The position numbers were made by a program, and so were the translations under genes. A stretch of 30,965 nt of DNA. It comes from J051 sp040289295. GTDB taxonomy: Bacteria; Armatimonadota; Fimbriimonadia; Fimbriimonadales; ATM1. Below, one piece after another: positions 15,569-24,473 of this stretch. The notes beneath the pieces are model-generated. The model was not told the origin of the DNA. It saw nothing but the letters and a program-made list of their open reading frames with translations, and did not search any database. The stretch covers positions 1 through 30,965 of the forward strand of contig PSLA01000024.1 in the NCBI GenBank assembly GCA_040289295.1, in the 5' to 3' direction. How positions within the stretch are numbered: position 1 is the first letter of the stretch; each line of letters opens with the position of its first letter.

Positions 15569-17542
15569 ATGTGGAGATCGGTGATTCTGTTGTGCGTGTT
15601 GCTTGCGGCTTCTGCGTTTAGCCAGGTCGGCGACGACCTGGCAGCGAAGTCTTTGGAGGAGTTGCTGCGCGTGCAGGTAACGCTCCAGCGGCATCCCGTT
15701 GCTTTCGAGGACGTTCCTGCCTCGGTTTACGTCATCACGCCGGCGGAGATGCGGCGCATGGGCTTCAACAGCATCCCGGAGGCATTGCGCATGGTTCCGG
15801 GCATGGAGGTTGCGCAAATCGACGGCAGCAGTTGGGCGATCTCCTCCCGCGGATTCAATGGACGCTTTGCAAACAAACTACTGGTGCTGGTTGATGGGCA
15901 GAGCGTGTACACGCCAAACTTCTCGGGCGTCTTCTGGGACGCGACAGACGTGCCGCTTGACATCTTGGATCGCATCGAAGTTATCCGTGGCCCCGGCGGA
16001 ACGCTATTCGGGCCCAACGCGGTGAACTGCATCATCAACATCATTACGACTCGCGCCGGGGAGCGCAACGGAGCATCGTTGGATGCGCGCGCGGGAGATC
16101 GAGAGTTGGCGAAAGGGGCTTTCGTGTTCGATGCCGACCTCGGCGGCGGCGCAGCCGTGCGAATCCACGGCCAGTCGCAGACCCAAGGCGCGAATCGAAT
16201 CTTCGACGGCATGCCCGGTCACGACGGCTGGAGCACGAACCGTATCGGTATGCGGTTCGACTGGAGCGGTCGCCCGGGTGAATCGGCAACAGTAATTGCG
16301 GGAGGATATCGCTCGAAGGTGAATCGGCAGCTCATGGAGCCCAGGTTTACGCCGCCGCTTAGCGTGATCACCTTTGACCATGCAGATCAGGCGGCGTGGA
16401 ACCTGCTCGGGCGCTACGATGTGCAGACGGGCGACGCAAATCTAAAGGCGCAAGTTGCCTATGACCGCTCCAACCGAACGATCGTACACGCACGCGAGGA
16501 TCGAGGGACCCTCGACATTGATCTTAGCGCTGATATCACCTTGCCCGGCGGCGTCGGATTCCAAGCGGGTTTCGGCTACCGAACGACTGAGGACCACATC
16601 GCAGGATCATTTATGCACTACTACTTGCCCTCGTCAAAGACAGACCAGCGATTTGGAGGCTTCGTACAAGGGACATGGAGCCTCGGCCCAAGTACTGAGT
16701 TGACCGTCGGTGCCAAAGTACTGCACGACGAGTACGTAGGCTGGCAGGTGCAGCCCAGCGTGCGAGTCATGCACACACCTTCCGAGGTTGAGCATGTGTG
16801 GGCCGCGTTGACACGCGCCGTGAGGACCCCGGCTCGGGCTGACCGCGCGGTGGGCATCATCGTTACGTCTCAGCCAGGACCTGGCGGGCTTCCTCTCTTT
16901 GGCGAGCTCCGAGGATCCCCAGACTTTAGAGAGGAGACGGTCGTTGCACTCGAAACAGGGTATCGCCATCGCCTAAGTGAAACCGCGTACTTCGACGCTG
17001 CCACGTATCTGAACTTCTACGAAGGTCTGCGCACCTTCGAGCCTCAAGACATCGAGTTTCGCACCGACCCCGCCCCTCATTGGGTGCTGCCGATGCAATT
17101 CGCTAACAAAGGCAGTGCCACGACGGTTGGAGCTGAACTGCGCGTGCGATGGCAAGCATCCCGTACTTGGCACGTTGACCTCGGCGCGGCAGTCAAGTCT
17201 TGGCGGTATCGGGTCGCGCCGGACAGCAATGACACCCTCTCCCCTCTCGAGCACTTTCAGACGCCCAGGCACCAACTGAGCCTGCAGTCTTATATCGACC
17301 TCGGAAGCAGCTGGACGATGGACGCCTTTCTGGCGTACGTGGATTCGCTTCTGTCGCCCGACGTAGATGCGTACTGGCGATTCGACGCACGAGTAGGCCG
17401 CCGCTTGGCAGACGGAACGGAGTTGGAGGTGGGGGTGCGGAACGCCTTTCGACCTGCTGCGATCGAGTTTCCGCTTCAGGTGCACAGCACGCCCAGCCGA
17501 GTGCCTTCCAGCGTCTACTTCGGTGTCCGGGTGGGGTACTGA
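15569..17542 (+). CDS. TonB-dependent outer-membrane receptor
   Basis: A 657-residue outer-membrane protein. It begins with a signal peptide (ILLCVLLAASAFS, cleaved about residue 19), then a plug domain: VPASVYVITPAEMRRMGF, IPEALRMVPGMEV, RGFNGRFANKLLVLVDG, DILDRIEVIRGPGGTLFGPN and INIITT. The rest is a beta-barrel ending in the aromatic residue Tyr (SVYFGVRVGY), as BAM substrates do. The frame is open from 15494, but the signal peptide and RBS place the start at 15569. The ligand is unknown. It sits 3 nt upstream of a YfiR-like gene and a histidine kinase, so it may serve as a sensor as well as, or instead of, a transporter. No N-terminal signalling (STN) domain is seen. Confidence 0.92.
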   Translation: MWRSVILLCVLLAASAFSQVGDDLAAKSLEELLRVQVTLQRHPVAFEDVPASVYVITPAEMRRMGFNSIPEALRMVPGMEVAQIDGSSWAISSRGFNGRFANKLLVLVDGQSVYTPNFSGVFWDATDVPLDILDRIEVIRGPGGTLFGPNAVNCIINIITTRAGERNGASLDARAGDRELAKGAFVFDADLGGGAAVRIHGQSQTQGANRIFDGMPGHDGWSTNRIGMRFDWSGRPGESATVIAGGYRSKVNRQLMEPRFTPPLSVITFDHADQAAWNLLGRYDVQTGDANLKAQVAYDRSNRTIVHAREDRGTLDIDLSADITLPGGVGFQAGFGYRTTEDHIAGSFMHYYLPSSKTDQRFGGFVQGTWSLGPSTELTVGAKVLHDEYVGWQVQPSVRVMHTPSEVEHVWAALTRAVRTPARADRAVGIIVTSQPGPGGLPLFGELRGSPDFREETVVALETGYRHRLSETAYFDAATYLNFYEGLRTFEPQDIEFRTDPAPHWVLPMQFANKGSATTVGAELRVRWQASRTWHVDLGAAVKSWRYRVAPDSNDTLSPLEHFQTPRHQLSLQSYIDLGSSWTMDAFLAYVDSLLSPDVDAYWRFDARVGRRLADGTELEVGVRNAFRPAAIEFPLQVHSTPSRVPSSVYFGVRVGY

Positions 17543-17545
17543 CTG

Positions 17546-18088
17546 GTGGCACGGACCCTTCCTAAGATAGCGACGGAAGTCTTCGCCTTGGCCCTATACA
17601 GCTCTGTATTGGCGCAAGCGAACGAAACCACGTTGAAGGCAGAGTTTCTCGTTCGCTTTGCAGGATTTACGACTTGGCCCTCAAGCTCGTTCCAAGATGC
17701 TTCCTCTCCCGTTATCATTGGTGTGTGGAACGACGGCAAGTTCACAAGCACACTCTCTTTTGCCATTGGGACGCGAACGACTGCAGGCCGTCGAATCGTA
17801 GCCAAAACCGTCAGGCAGACTTCCGAGATACACTCGTTGCATATCTTGTTTATTCCCTCGTCTGGTGCGCAGTCCGTTGATCGAATCCTCTCAGCCACGT
17901 CTCGCCTACCGGTGTTGACGGTCTCAGAGATTTCGGGTTTCTGCAGCCGCGGCGGTGCACTGAACTTCTACCGCGACGGCGATTTCATCCGGTTTGAGGC
18001 AAACCCGGATGGGGCGCAAAATGTCGGACTGCAGATTAGTTCACAACTTTTGCGCCTTGCGCGCATCGTGAGGAAGCAGCATGGCTAA
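17546..18088 (+). CDS. YfiR-like periplasmic protein (DUF4154)
   Basis: A 180-residue protein with a signal peptide (cleavage likely after LAQA) and the DUF4154/YfiR pattern: LKAEFLVRFAGFTTWPSSSF near the start, VIIGVWNDGKF, TAGRRIVAKTV, HSLHILFIPSS, and the C-terminal GGALNFYRDGDFIRFEAN followed by VGLQISSQLLRLARIV. YfiR of Pseudomonas is a periplasmic repressor of the CHASE8-containing diguanylate cyclase YfiN. Here the neighbour is a histidine kinase with a CHASE8-like domain, so YfiR probably acts on that kinase (inference). The GTG start lies 3 nt after the receptor stop, and its end overlaps the kinase gene by 8 nt. Confidence 0.85.
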   Translation: MARTLPKIATEVFALALYSSVLAQANETTLKAEFLVRFAGFTTWPSSSFQDASSPVIIGVWNDGKFTSTLSFAIGTRTTAGRRIVAKTVRQTSEIHSLHILFIPSSGAQSVDRILSATSRLPVLTVSEISGFCSRGGALNFYRDGDFIRFEANPDGAQNVGLQISSQLLRLARIVRKQHG

Positions 18089-21000
18089 ACTTGCAAAGAT
18101 CTGGCGTTCCGCACAAGCGATCCGGCTACCCTGGATATCATCATTGTCTTTGAGAGGAAGGATTATTGGTGCTGCAACGTTGTCCTGCGCAGCGGCGATT
18201 GCAGTTATGCTCTCGCTGACAGCTGGCACGTTTTACCAGTACGCGAAGAATGATTTGCATCAACAAGCATTTTCATTGCTTAGTGCGCTAAGCTTCGAAC
18301 TGGCGGCGCCGATGGCGTTCGGCGATCGGGCGATGGTAGCAAACTTTCTCCAGCACGCGGCCCCAATGGGCGAAGTTCGGGGCCTCGCAGTCTACGATAA
18401 GAATGGAGTGAAAGTAGCGTCCGTGGGCGAGCAATCCATGCTGCCGACGAATTGGAGCGACATTTTTGACAAGAATGTCAGTAAGGACCTGCACGCCCGA
18501 AGAATCACTTTTCAAGGCGAGACGCTGGGTACAGTTGCCCTCTCTCTCAACTGGGAGAGGATGTTCGGACAACACCGAGTAATCGTGACGGTTGGCGTGG
18601 TATCGGGCTTAATCGCTTTAGTCGTCGCCATCTTGCTTGCATCTGTGCTAATCGATAAAACCACAACGAACATACGGCAGCTAATTGCGGCAACAAGGGT
18701 GGTGTCGTCTGGTTCCACATTCGGTGTCCGGGTGCAAAAGATTACCAACGACGAGACGGGTGTTCTGATCGATCGCTTCAACGCTATGCTCGATGAGATC
18801 AACGGTCGCGAGCGAGAACTGAAGGCCTCCAAAGAAATACTGGAGCAACGCGTGATCGAGCGAACCGCCCAGCTCGAAGCGGAGATTGCGGTTCGCATCA
18901 GAGCGCAGGATGATTTGCGCGTAAGAAACCAGCACCTCGAGCTTCTTAACTTCGTTCCGAGCGCAGTGCAGAAAGCGGAGTCCGAAGAGGAGGCCTTAAC
19001 GGCAATTGCCGAGGCGATTCGCGGCGCGTACGGTGCAACGATAGTCGCCATCGAGTGTTACGAGTCTCTTGAAAACAAGTGCGTGTGGAAGGTGTTGTCG
19101 GGCGCGACGGTCGCCGAGAAGGCGACGTTCGAGGTGTACGAGACACCGGCTGATTCAATTCGGCGCTTGAGGGCGGCGGGGATGTTGAATCGGGAAGAGA
19201 TTGAAGTCACGGGCTACTCGGCGATCCTGAAGCACGTGGACGTTGAAACGTACGTGGGGGCGCCGTTTATCGACGGCAAGGGGGAGTGCATCGGGGTGCT
19301 TTCCTTGTACTTTGACAAATCTGACTCGGTCGCGCTCGTTGACGGGATAGTGAGTATGGTGGCGAGTTTGGCAAATCAGATCATGGCCGACCTGGAGCGT
19401 CGGAGACAAGCGAAGGAGATTGCGTTTCTGGCGCGGTTTCCGGAGGAGAATCCACATCCGGTTCTTCGTTGTGACGAGTCGGGAAAGGTGCTTTATGGGA
19501 ACGCGGCGTCAATTCCGTTTCTGGGCGAATGGCAAACAGCGGTTGGCGAGGTTTTGCCGGAGGACCTCCGTCAGGTGTGCTACTGGTGCTATAAAAATGG
19601 AGAGAGGCGTCAGGTGGAAGTGGAGCGTGGCAGTTCCACGTACCTGTTCACATTCGCTCCGCAAACTGGGTTGGGCTACGTGCATGTTTATGCTTCGGAC
19701 GTTACGATTCTGAAGGAGGCTGAGAGGCAGGTAGTGGAGGCGCGTGACCGAGCTGTGGAGATGGCTCGGTTGAAGTCGGAATTCCTCGCGAACATGAGTC
19801 ACGAGATCCGCACGCCGATGAACGGAGTGCTGGGAATGGCGGAGTTGCTGCTTGGTACGGACCTTGGGCAGGATCAGAAGGACTACGTGCAGACAATCGT
19901 GAACAGCGGGGAGTCTCTCCTTGGAATTCTTAACGATATCCTGGACCTCAGCAAGGTCGATGCTGGCCATATGAAGTTGGAGTCTTCCCCAGTGGAAATC
20001 TGCAGCATCGTCGAAGAGGTGGCCGGATTGCTGGCTGCTACGGCGCACGCGAAGGGCATCGAGCTGCTAGTGGAAGTACCACGGCAGAGTCCCGGAATGG
20101 TGCTTGGTGATGCGGTTCGCCTTCGTCAAGTTGTGACGAACTTGATGGGAAACGCGGTAAAGTTCACAGAAGAGGGCGAGGTGGTAGCAGGTGTTGAGAT
20201 TCTAAAAGAAAGTACGGAGACAGTATGCCTGCGCTTCTTTGTGAGAGACACGGGGCCTGGAATCCCGAAGGAACAGCAGGAGGTGATTTTCGACCCGTTC
20301 CGGCAGGGAGACGGCTCGATGACGCGCCAGCACGGGGGCACCGGCCTTGGCCTGTCGGTCAGCAAGCGGTTTGTTGAGTTAATGGGCGGAACGATAGGCC
20401 TTGAGAGTGAGGAAGGCAAAGGAAGCACCTTCTGGTTCGAGATAACCTTCCAACGCGCGGCGTTGGCCGAACGCCCGCCGGCGCGTCCGGAGACGATTGT
20501 GGATGCGCCCATTCTGGTGGTAGACGATAACAGCACGAACCGCCTCATCCTCTCGCGCCTTCTTGAAGCGTGGGGGATGATGCCAACGACGGCTGGATCG
20601 CCGCAAGAGGTGCTTGACCTCATGGATGCAGCCGACGAACCATACAGGGCGTTTATCATCGACATGCAGATGCCCGAGATGGACGGGGCCGAACTTGCGA
20701 GGCGCATCCGCGCCGACGCAAGGTACAAGGATGTCCCGATCGTGCTTCTCAGCTCCATTGGCACATATGTTTCGAAATGCGACGGAGTCGGCGACCTTTT
20801 TGACTACGTCCTTGTAAAGCCGGTGCGCAAGTCACAACTGTACAACATACTTGCACAACTCTTTGGAATTGAGATTGAGCGCGATTCCTCCGAGGCTGTG
20901 CGCCTATCGTCGCGCAGCGCGAAGGTACTGCTCGTTGAGGACAACGCCGTGAACCGGAAGGTCGCCTCTCGACTGCTGGAGCGACTCGGACACGACGTTG

Positions 21001-21305
21001 ATTGTGCCTGCGACGGCAAGGAAGCAGTAGCCATGGCGCAGATGAACTCCTATGACCTCATCTTCATGGACGTGCAAATGCCGGAGATGGACGGATGCGC
21101 CGCCACAGCCGCGATCCGCGAGTGGCAGCAAAGGCATGGCGTGGTGATCCCAATCATCGCCCTGACCGCCCACGCCATGGTGGGCGACCGCGAGAAGTGT
21201 CTACAAGCTGGAATGGACGACTACCTCAGCAAGCCGATAACCCTCAACCGCCTTGCCGAAATGCTGGAAAAATGGATAGGACAATCAGAAGGGAAGGCGG
21301 CTTAG
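18081..21305 (+). CDS. Hybrid sensor histidine kinase (CHASE8-like, HAMP, GAF, PAS, HisKA, HATPase, two REC)
   Basis: A 1,074-residue inner-membrane kinase. Order: TM1 (about 27-50); a periplasmic segment of about 110 residues with the CHASE8-like pattern LSALSFELAAPMAFGDRAMV; TM2 (about 172-194); HAMP; coiled coil; GAF-like (about 290-440); PAS-like (about 445-550); HisKA with H574 in FLANMSHEIRTPMNG; HATPase with N box NLMGNAVKF, G1 DTGPGIP and G2 GGTGLGLS; REC1 with D861 in IIDMQMPEMDG; REC2 with D997 in MDVQMPEMDG and the usual Thr/Lys (ALTAHAM, LSKP). Both receivers keep the phosphoacceptor, but REC1 has SS where the conserved Thr region should be, so it may be weaker. A downstream Hpt gene completes a phosphorelay. 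Start overlaps the yfiR-like stop. Confidence 0.95.
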   Translation: MAKLAKIWRSAQAIRLPWISSLSLRGRIIGAATLSCAAAIAVMLSLTAGTFYQYAKNDLHQQAFSLLSALSFELAAPMAFGDRAMVANFLQHAAPMGEVRGLAVYDKNGVKVASVGEQSMLPTNWSDIFDKNVSKDLHARRITFQGETLGTVALSLNWERMFGQHRVIVTVGVVSGLIALVVAILLASVLIDKTTTNIRQLIAATRVVSSGSTFGVRVQKITNDETGVLIDRFNAMLDEINGRERELKASKEILEQRVIERTAQLEAEIAVRIRAQDDLRVRNQHLELLNFVPSAVQKAESEEEALTAIAEAIRGAYGATIVAIECYESLENKCVWKVLSGATVAEKATFEVYETPADSIRRLRAAGMLNREEIEVTGYSAILKHVDVETYVGAPFIDGKGECIGVLSLYFDKSDSVALVDGIVSMVASLANQIMADLERRRQAKEIAFLARFPEENPHPVLRCDESGKVLYGNAASIPFLGEWQTAVGEVLPEDLRQVCYWCYKNGERRQVEVERGSSTYLFTFAPQTGLGYVHVYASDVTILKEAERQVVEARDRAVEMARLKSEFLANMSHEIRTPMNGVLGMAELLLGTDLGQDQKDYVQTIVNSGESLLGILNDILDLSKVDAGHMKLESSPVEICSIVEEVAGLLAATAHAKGIELLVEVPRQSPGMVLGDAVRLRQVVTNLMGNAVKFTEEGEVVAGVEILKESTETVCLRFFVRDTGPGIPKEQQEVIFDPFRQGDGSMTRQHGGTGLGLSVSKRFVELMGGTIGLESEEGKGSTFWFEITFQRAALAERPPARPETIVDAPILVVDDNSTNRLILSRLLEAWGMMPTTAGSPQEVLDLMDAADEPYRAFIIDMQMPEMDGAELARRIRADARYKDVPIVLLSSIGTYVSKCDGVGDLFDYVLVKPVRKSQLYNILAQLFGIEIERDSSEAVRLSSRSAKVLLVEDNAVNRKVASRLLERLGHDVDCACDGKEAVAMAQMNSYDLIFMDVQMPEMDGCAATAAIREWQQRHGVVIPIIALTAHAMVGDREKCLQAGMDDYLSKPITLNRLAEMLEKWIGQSEGKAA

Positions 21306-21398
21306 AGGGGCAAACCCGGTAACTCTCCATACAAGCAGGCCGTCTTCCACGCCGAATATAACGAATATAAGAGTAACCCAAGCAGGTGAGGTGCATCA

Positions 21399-21740
21399 GT
21401 GTACGTAAACTGGGATTTCCTCAAGGAGATCGCCGACGCCGATGCTTCGTTCCAGAGCGAACTTGTGCAAGAGTTCTGTGAGCAAGCGACGGCATTGGGT
21501 GAGAGGATCAAGGATGCTGTGGAAGCGCTAGACGCGGAGGCGCTCCACAGCGCTGCGCATTCGCTTAAAGGAAGCGCAGCGTCCGTTGGCGCGGAAGACC
21601 TGACTAAAGCGGCAGCGAATCTGGACGATCGCGCCAGAGAAGGCGACTTCGAAGGTGCGCTTGAGCGATTGAGCGCGCTGCTCGATAGTTTGCACGGAAC
21701 GATACATGAGATGAAGGCATGGATCAAGCAAGCAGCTTGA
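21399..21740 (+). CDS. Stand-alone Hpt phosphotransfer protein
   Basis: A 113-residue all-helical protein that passes phosphate between receivers. H54 lies in the Hpt signature AAHSLKGSAASVGA and is the likely phosphorylated residue. The GTG start (GTGTACGTAAAC) follows a GGTGAGG stretch 5-10 nt upstream. It sits 93 nt after the hybrid kinase, and its last 22 nt overlap the diguanylate cyclase gene, so it is placed to carry phosphate from REC2 of the kinase to the receiver of that cyclase (inference). The gap before it contains a tandem 9-bp repeat (CGAATATAA twice, 21353-21370). Confidence 0.9.
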   Translation: MYVNWDFLKEIADADASFQSELVQEFCEQATALGERIKDAVEALDAEALHSAAHSLKGSAASVGAEDLTKAAANLDDRAREGDFEGALERLSALLDSLHGTIHEMKAWIKQAA

Positions 21741-23191
21741 GGATTCTTGTTGCCGAGGACAACCCAGTCTCGTCGCGCATCCTCTTAAGGGCGCTGGGCA
21801 AGCACGGCTACGAAGCGAAATTCGTGAAGGATGGCATCGCCGCGTGGGAAGAGGTTAGCACCGGCAGTTATCAGATCTTGATCACGGACTGGATGATGCC
21901 CGGGCTTGAAGGCCCTGAGCTCTGCCGACGGATCCGAGACAGCGATCTACCGTTTTGCTACATCATCGTTATTACCGCGAAGACCGCGAACGAGGACAAG
22001 ATGAACGCGATCCTAGCCGGCGCCGACGACTTTCTCACCAAACCGTTCAACGAGGCGGACCTCGTCGCGCGGTTGGCCGCGGGCGGGCGCCTCGTGCGCC
22101 TCAACTATGAACTTCAGCGTATCAACGGGGAACTCACGGCGCGACGTGACGAGCTCGCGACGATGAACGAACGCCTTGTCGCTCAGCAAGAGGAACTGAA
22201 GATCGCATTGAAGCGCCTCGAAGAAGCTTCGCGGGTTGCAGACATTTCCCGGGATCGGTTCTCGCAACTTTTCGAGGGCTTACCTTTGCCGTGCTTTACC
22301 ATCGGTATGGACGGGTTGGTGTACGAGTGGAACGCAGAGGCGGCGACCCGCTTCGGTGTTCCGCCGCACCTGGCCATCGGACGGACTCCGGTGGAATTGC
22401 TCGGGTCGAACCTCATTGACGAACGAGCAGTCGCGTGCATCGAAGGCGCTGCTCAAGGAATGGCATTCGCGCACGAGGACTGGAACGACGGCTGCCAGTA
22501 CTTTTTCGTCAGCGGATACCCGCTGTTCGGTAGTTCCGGGCAAGTTACGGGAGCGATTCTTACCCTCGCGGACGTTACTCCGCAGCGATTGGCTGAGGCG
22601 AAGTTGGAAGAGCAACTGAAGACGATCAACGAACTGTATGAAAAGTTGCAGGCGGCGAACCAGCGCCTCGCGTCAATCGCAAGCCTCGACGGGTTGACCG
22701 GCATACCAAACCACCGCACGTTTCAGGAGCGCCTTGCCGCTGTGGCCGAGATGTTCGAGCAGGGCGGGGAGCCGTTCGTGCTCGCTCTCGTCGACATTGA
22801 CCACTTCAAGAAGTTCAACGACGAGTTTGGGCATCTCGCCGGCGACGAAGTGCTCAAACAGGTTGCCGAGACCCTCAACAACGCGACGCGAGACAGCGAC
22901 GTCGTGGCGCGATACGGCGGCGAGGAGTTCGCGGCCCTCTTCCGGAACGCGACGATCGAGCGCGCAACAACGTTAGCCGAACGGCTGAGAGCGGCGGTCG
23001 AATCCATTCCCCCCAAGTACCGCCCGGTAACGATCAGCGTCGGTTTGGCAGAGTATGGCGAAGATATCGGAACGACCACCGAGTTGGTCAGTCGGGCTGA
23101 CGCTGCCCTCTACGCGGCGAAGAACGCCGGACGGAACTGCGTCCGCTCCTGGACGCGTGAACTTGGGGCGCAGCAGGGCAAAGCGGCCTAA
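21719..23191 (+). CDS. Response regulator diguanylate cyclase (REC-PAS-GGDEF)
   Basis: Makes the second messenger c-di-GMP from two GTP when its receiver is phosphorylated. The 490-residue protein has a REC domain (acidic pocket VAEDN, phosphoacceptor D57 in LITDWMMPG, Lys in LTKPF), a coiled coil (about 130-180), a PAS-like domain (about 182-300), a second short coiled coil and a C-terminal GGDEF domain. The active site GGEEF (400-404) is intact, and the RxxD inhibitory site (R391, D394) is present, so it should be active and product-inhibited. It overlaps hpt by 22 nt, indicating translational coupling, and is the natural output of the upstream phosphorelay. Confidence 0.96.
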   Translation: MDQASSLRILVAEDNPVSSRILLRALGKHGYEAKFVKDGIAAWEEVSTGSYQILITDWMMPGLEGPELCRRIRDSDLPFCYIIVITAKTANEDKMNAILAGADDFLTKPFNEADLVARLAAGGRLVRLNYELQRINGELTARRDELATMNERLVAQQEELKIALKRLEEASRVADISRDRFSQLFEGLPLPCFTIGMDGLVYEWNAEAATRFGVPPHLAIGRTPVELLGSNLIDERAVACIEGAAQGMAFAHEDWNDGCQYFFVSGYPLFGSSGQVTGAILTLADVTPQRLAEAKLEEQLKTINELYEKLQAANQRLASIASLDGLTGIPNHRTFQERLAAVAEMFEQGGEPFVLALVDIDHFKKFNDEFGHLAGDEVLKQVAETLNNATRDSDVVARYGGEEFAALFRNATIERATTLAERLRAAVESIPPKYRPVTISVGLAEYGEDIGTTTELVSRADAALYAAKNAGRNCVRSWTRELGAQQGKAA

Positions 23192-23219
23192 CGCAAGCAC
23201 ATCTGCCCTCCGCGCGAGG

Positions 23220-23227
23220 GGTAACCT
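23220..23227 (+). promoter_or_regulatory. Putative -10 element of asd (GGTAACCT)
   Basis: GGTAACCT ends exactly 7 nt before the GTG at 23235. That spacing puts the transcription start at the start codon, so the mRNA is probably leaderless, and there is indeed no RBS upstream. Confidence 0.55.
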
Positions 23228-23234
23228 TCTGCGC

Positions 23235-24263
23235 GTGACGCAACTCAGAGTTGCCATCCTGGGCGCAACCGGCGCGGTGGGTCGCGAACTGCTCCACCTG
23301 ATCGAGCAGCGTGATTTTCCGGTCAGCTCGATCCGGTTGCTTGCAAGTCCACGCTCGACTGGCAAGACGATGCGCTTTCGGGGCCAAAACTTGCCGGTGC
23401 TCGCTGTCTCAGAGCAGCTGTTCGACTCGGTGGACGTCGCGTTCTTTAGCGCCGGCGGAGAGGCGGCGCGCACGTGGGCGGGAGTCGCACAGGGTGCCGG
23501 AGCGCTTGTCATTGACAACTCTTCTGCCTTCCGCATGGACCCGAAGGTGCCGCTCATCGTGCCCGAGATTAACTGGCATCGTGCGAGGCCGGAGGTACGC
23601 TACTATCCAGTGGGAAACTGCACGGGCATCCTGCTAGCGATGACCCTTGCGCCGCTACGGCGCTTCGGCGCGATAAGGCGCGTCGTCGTGAGCACCTATC
23701 AAAGCGCAAGCGGAGCAGGCGCGCGGGCGATGAAAGAGCTTGAAGAACAGGCGCGCGTCTTCGCGCATGGCGAGGAGCCGCGAGCCGAGGTGCTGCCGTA
23801 TCCGATTCTGTTTAACCTCTTTAGCCACAACTCGCCGATCAACGAGTACGGTTACAACGAAGAGGAGTGGAAGGTTATCAACGAGGTGCGCAAAGTGCTC
23901 GACGACGACGACCTTCCGATCGAGATCACCTGCGTGCGCGTCCCTGTGCAGCGTGCGCACAGCTTGAGCGTCAACGTCGAGTTTGAAAACCCTGCGCCGT
24001 CGGTCGGGGCGGTTCGCGAGGCTATCGCGAGCTTCCCGGGCCTCGATTTGGTGGACGACCGCGAGGCGAATCGCTTCCCGATGCCGATGCTCGCCGCCGA
24101 GCGAGACGAGGTGCTGGTCGGCAGGATCCGCCAGGACCAGTCGTGCAAGAACGCCATCAGCCTATTCGCCTGCGGCGACCAGTTGCGCAAGGGTGCGGCC
24201 CTAAACGCGATCCAGATCGCCGAGAAGCTTGTCGAAACCGGGTATCTTGTCCACAGGAATTAG
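23235..24263 (+). CDS. asd: Aspartate-semialdehyde dehydrogenase
   Basis: Reduces aspartyl phosphate to aspartate semialdehyde with NADPH, the branch point to lysine/diaminopimelate, threonine and methionine. The 342-residue protein has the NADP-binding GATGAVGRELLHLIEQRDFP, the acylation cysteine C129 in VGNCTGI, STYQSASGAGARAMKEL, and the C-terminal VPVQRAHSLSVNVEF with the base His. GTG at 23235 gives MTQLRVAILGATG, the family start; the frame is open back to 23055 inside the cyclase gene, but nothing supports that. It opens an asd-small ORF-dapA cluster with 2-nt and 1-nt gaps. Confidence 0.96.
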   Translation: MTQLRVAILGATGAVGRELLHLIEQRDFPVSSIRLLASPRSTGKTMRFRGQNLPVLAVSEQLFDSVDVAFFSAGGEAARTWAGVAQGAGALVIDNSSAFRMDPKVPLIVPEINWHRARPEVRYYPVGNCTGILLAMTLAPLRRFGAIRRVVVSTYQSASGAGARAMKELEEQARVFAHGEEPRAEVLPYPILFNLFSHNSPINEYGYNEEEWKVINEVRKVLDDDDLPIEITCVRVPVQRAHSLSVNVEFENPAPSVGAVREAIASFPGLDLVDDREANRFPMPMLAAERDEVLVGRIRQDQSCKNAISLFACGDQLRKGAALNAIQIAEKLVETGYLVHRN

Positions 24264-24265
24264 CG

Positions 24266-24472
24266 ATGCGCCTACACGACTACACCGAACCGTTCGAAGA
24301 CGAGGAGTTGGAGCGCAGAGCGCGTGACCACTACGAGCAGGCCCGGGAGCAGGGGTCAATTCTCCCCGACGCCGTCCTGATGGAACAGAGCCGCCGATTG
24401 GCGCACGAAGAACACGTACGTCAGATCGGTACCGACAACGAGGCCGTCCCGATAGACGAAGAGGAGGTATAG
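24266..24472 (+). CDS. Small acidic protein of unknown function
   Basis: A 68-residue, strongly charged protein (about a third Glu or Asp) with predicted helices and no Cys or membrane segment. It fills the space between asd and dapA with 2 nt on one side and 1 nt on the other, starts with ATG at 24266 after an AGGA 7 nt upstream, and ends at TAG 24470-24472. Tight packing and a clear RBS make it real. I do not recognise the family; a role linked to the lysine pathway enzymes is only suggested by position. Confidence 0.72.
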   Translation: MRLHDYTEPFEDEELERRARDHYEQAREQGSILPDAVLMEQSRRLAHEEHVRQIGTDNEAVPIDEEEV

Positions 24473-24473
24473 A

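Noticed and set aside
23206..23220. Terminator between the diguanylate cyclase and asd
   Set aside because: CCCTC-CGCGC-GAGGG is a 5-bp hairpin without a T tract and abuts the asd -10 box; too weak to call.
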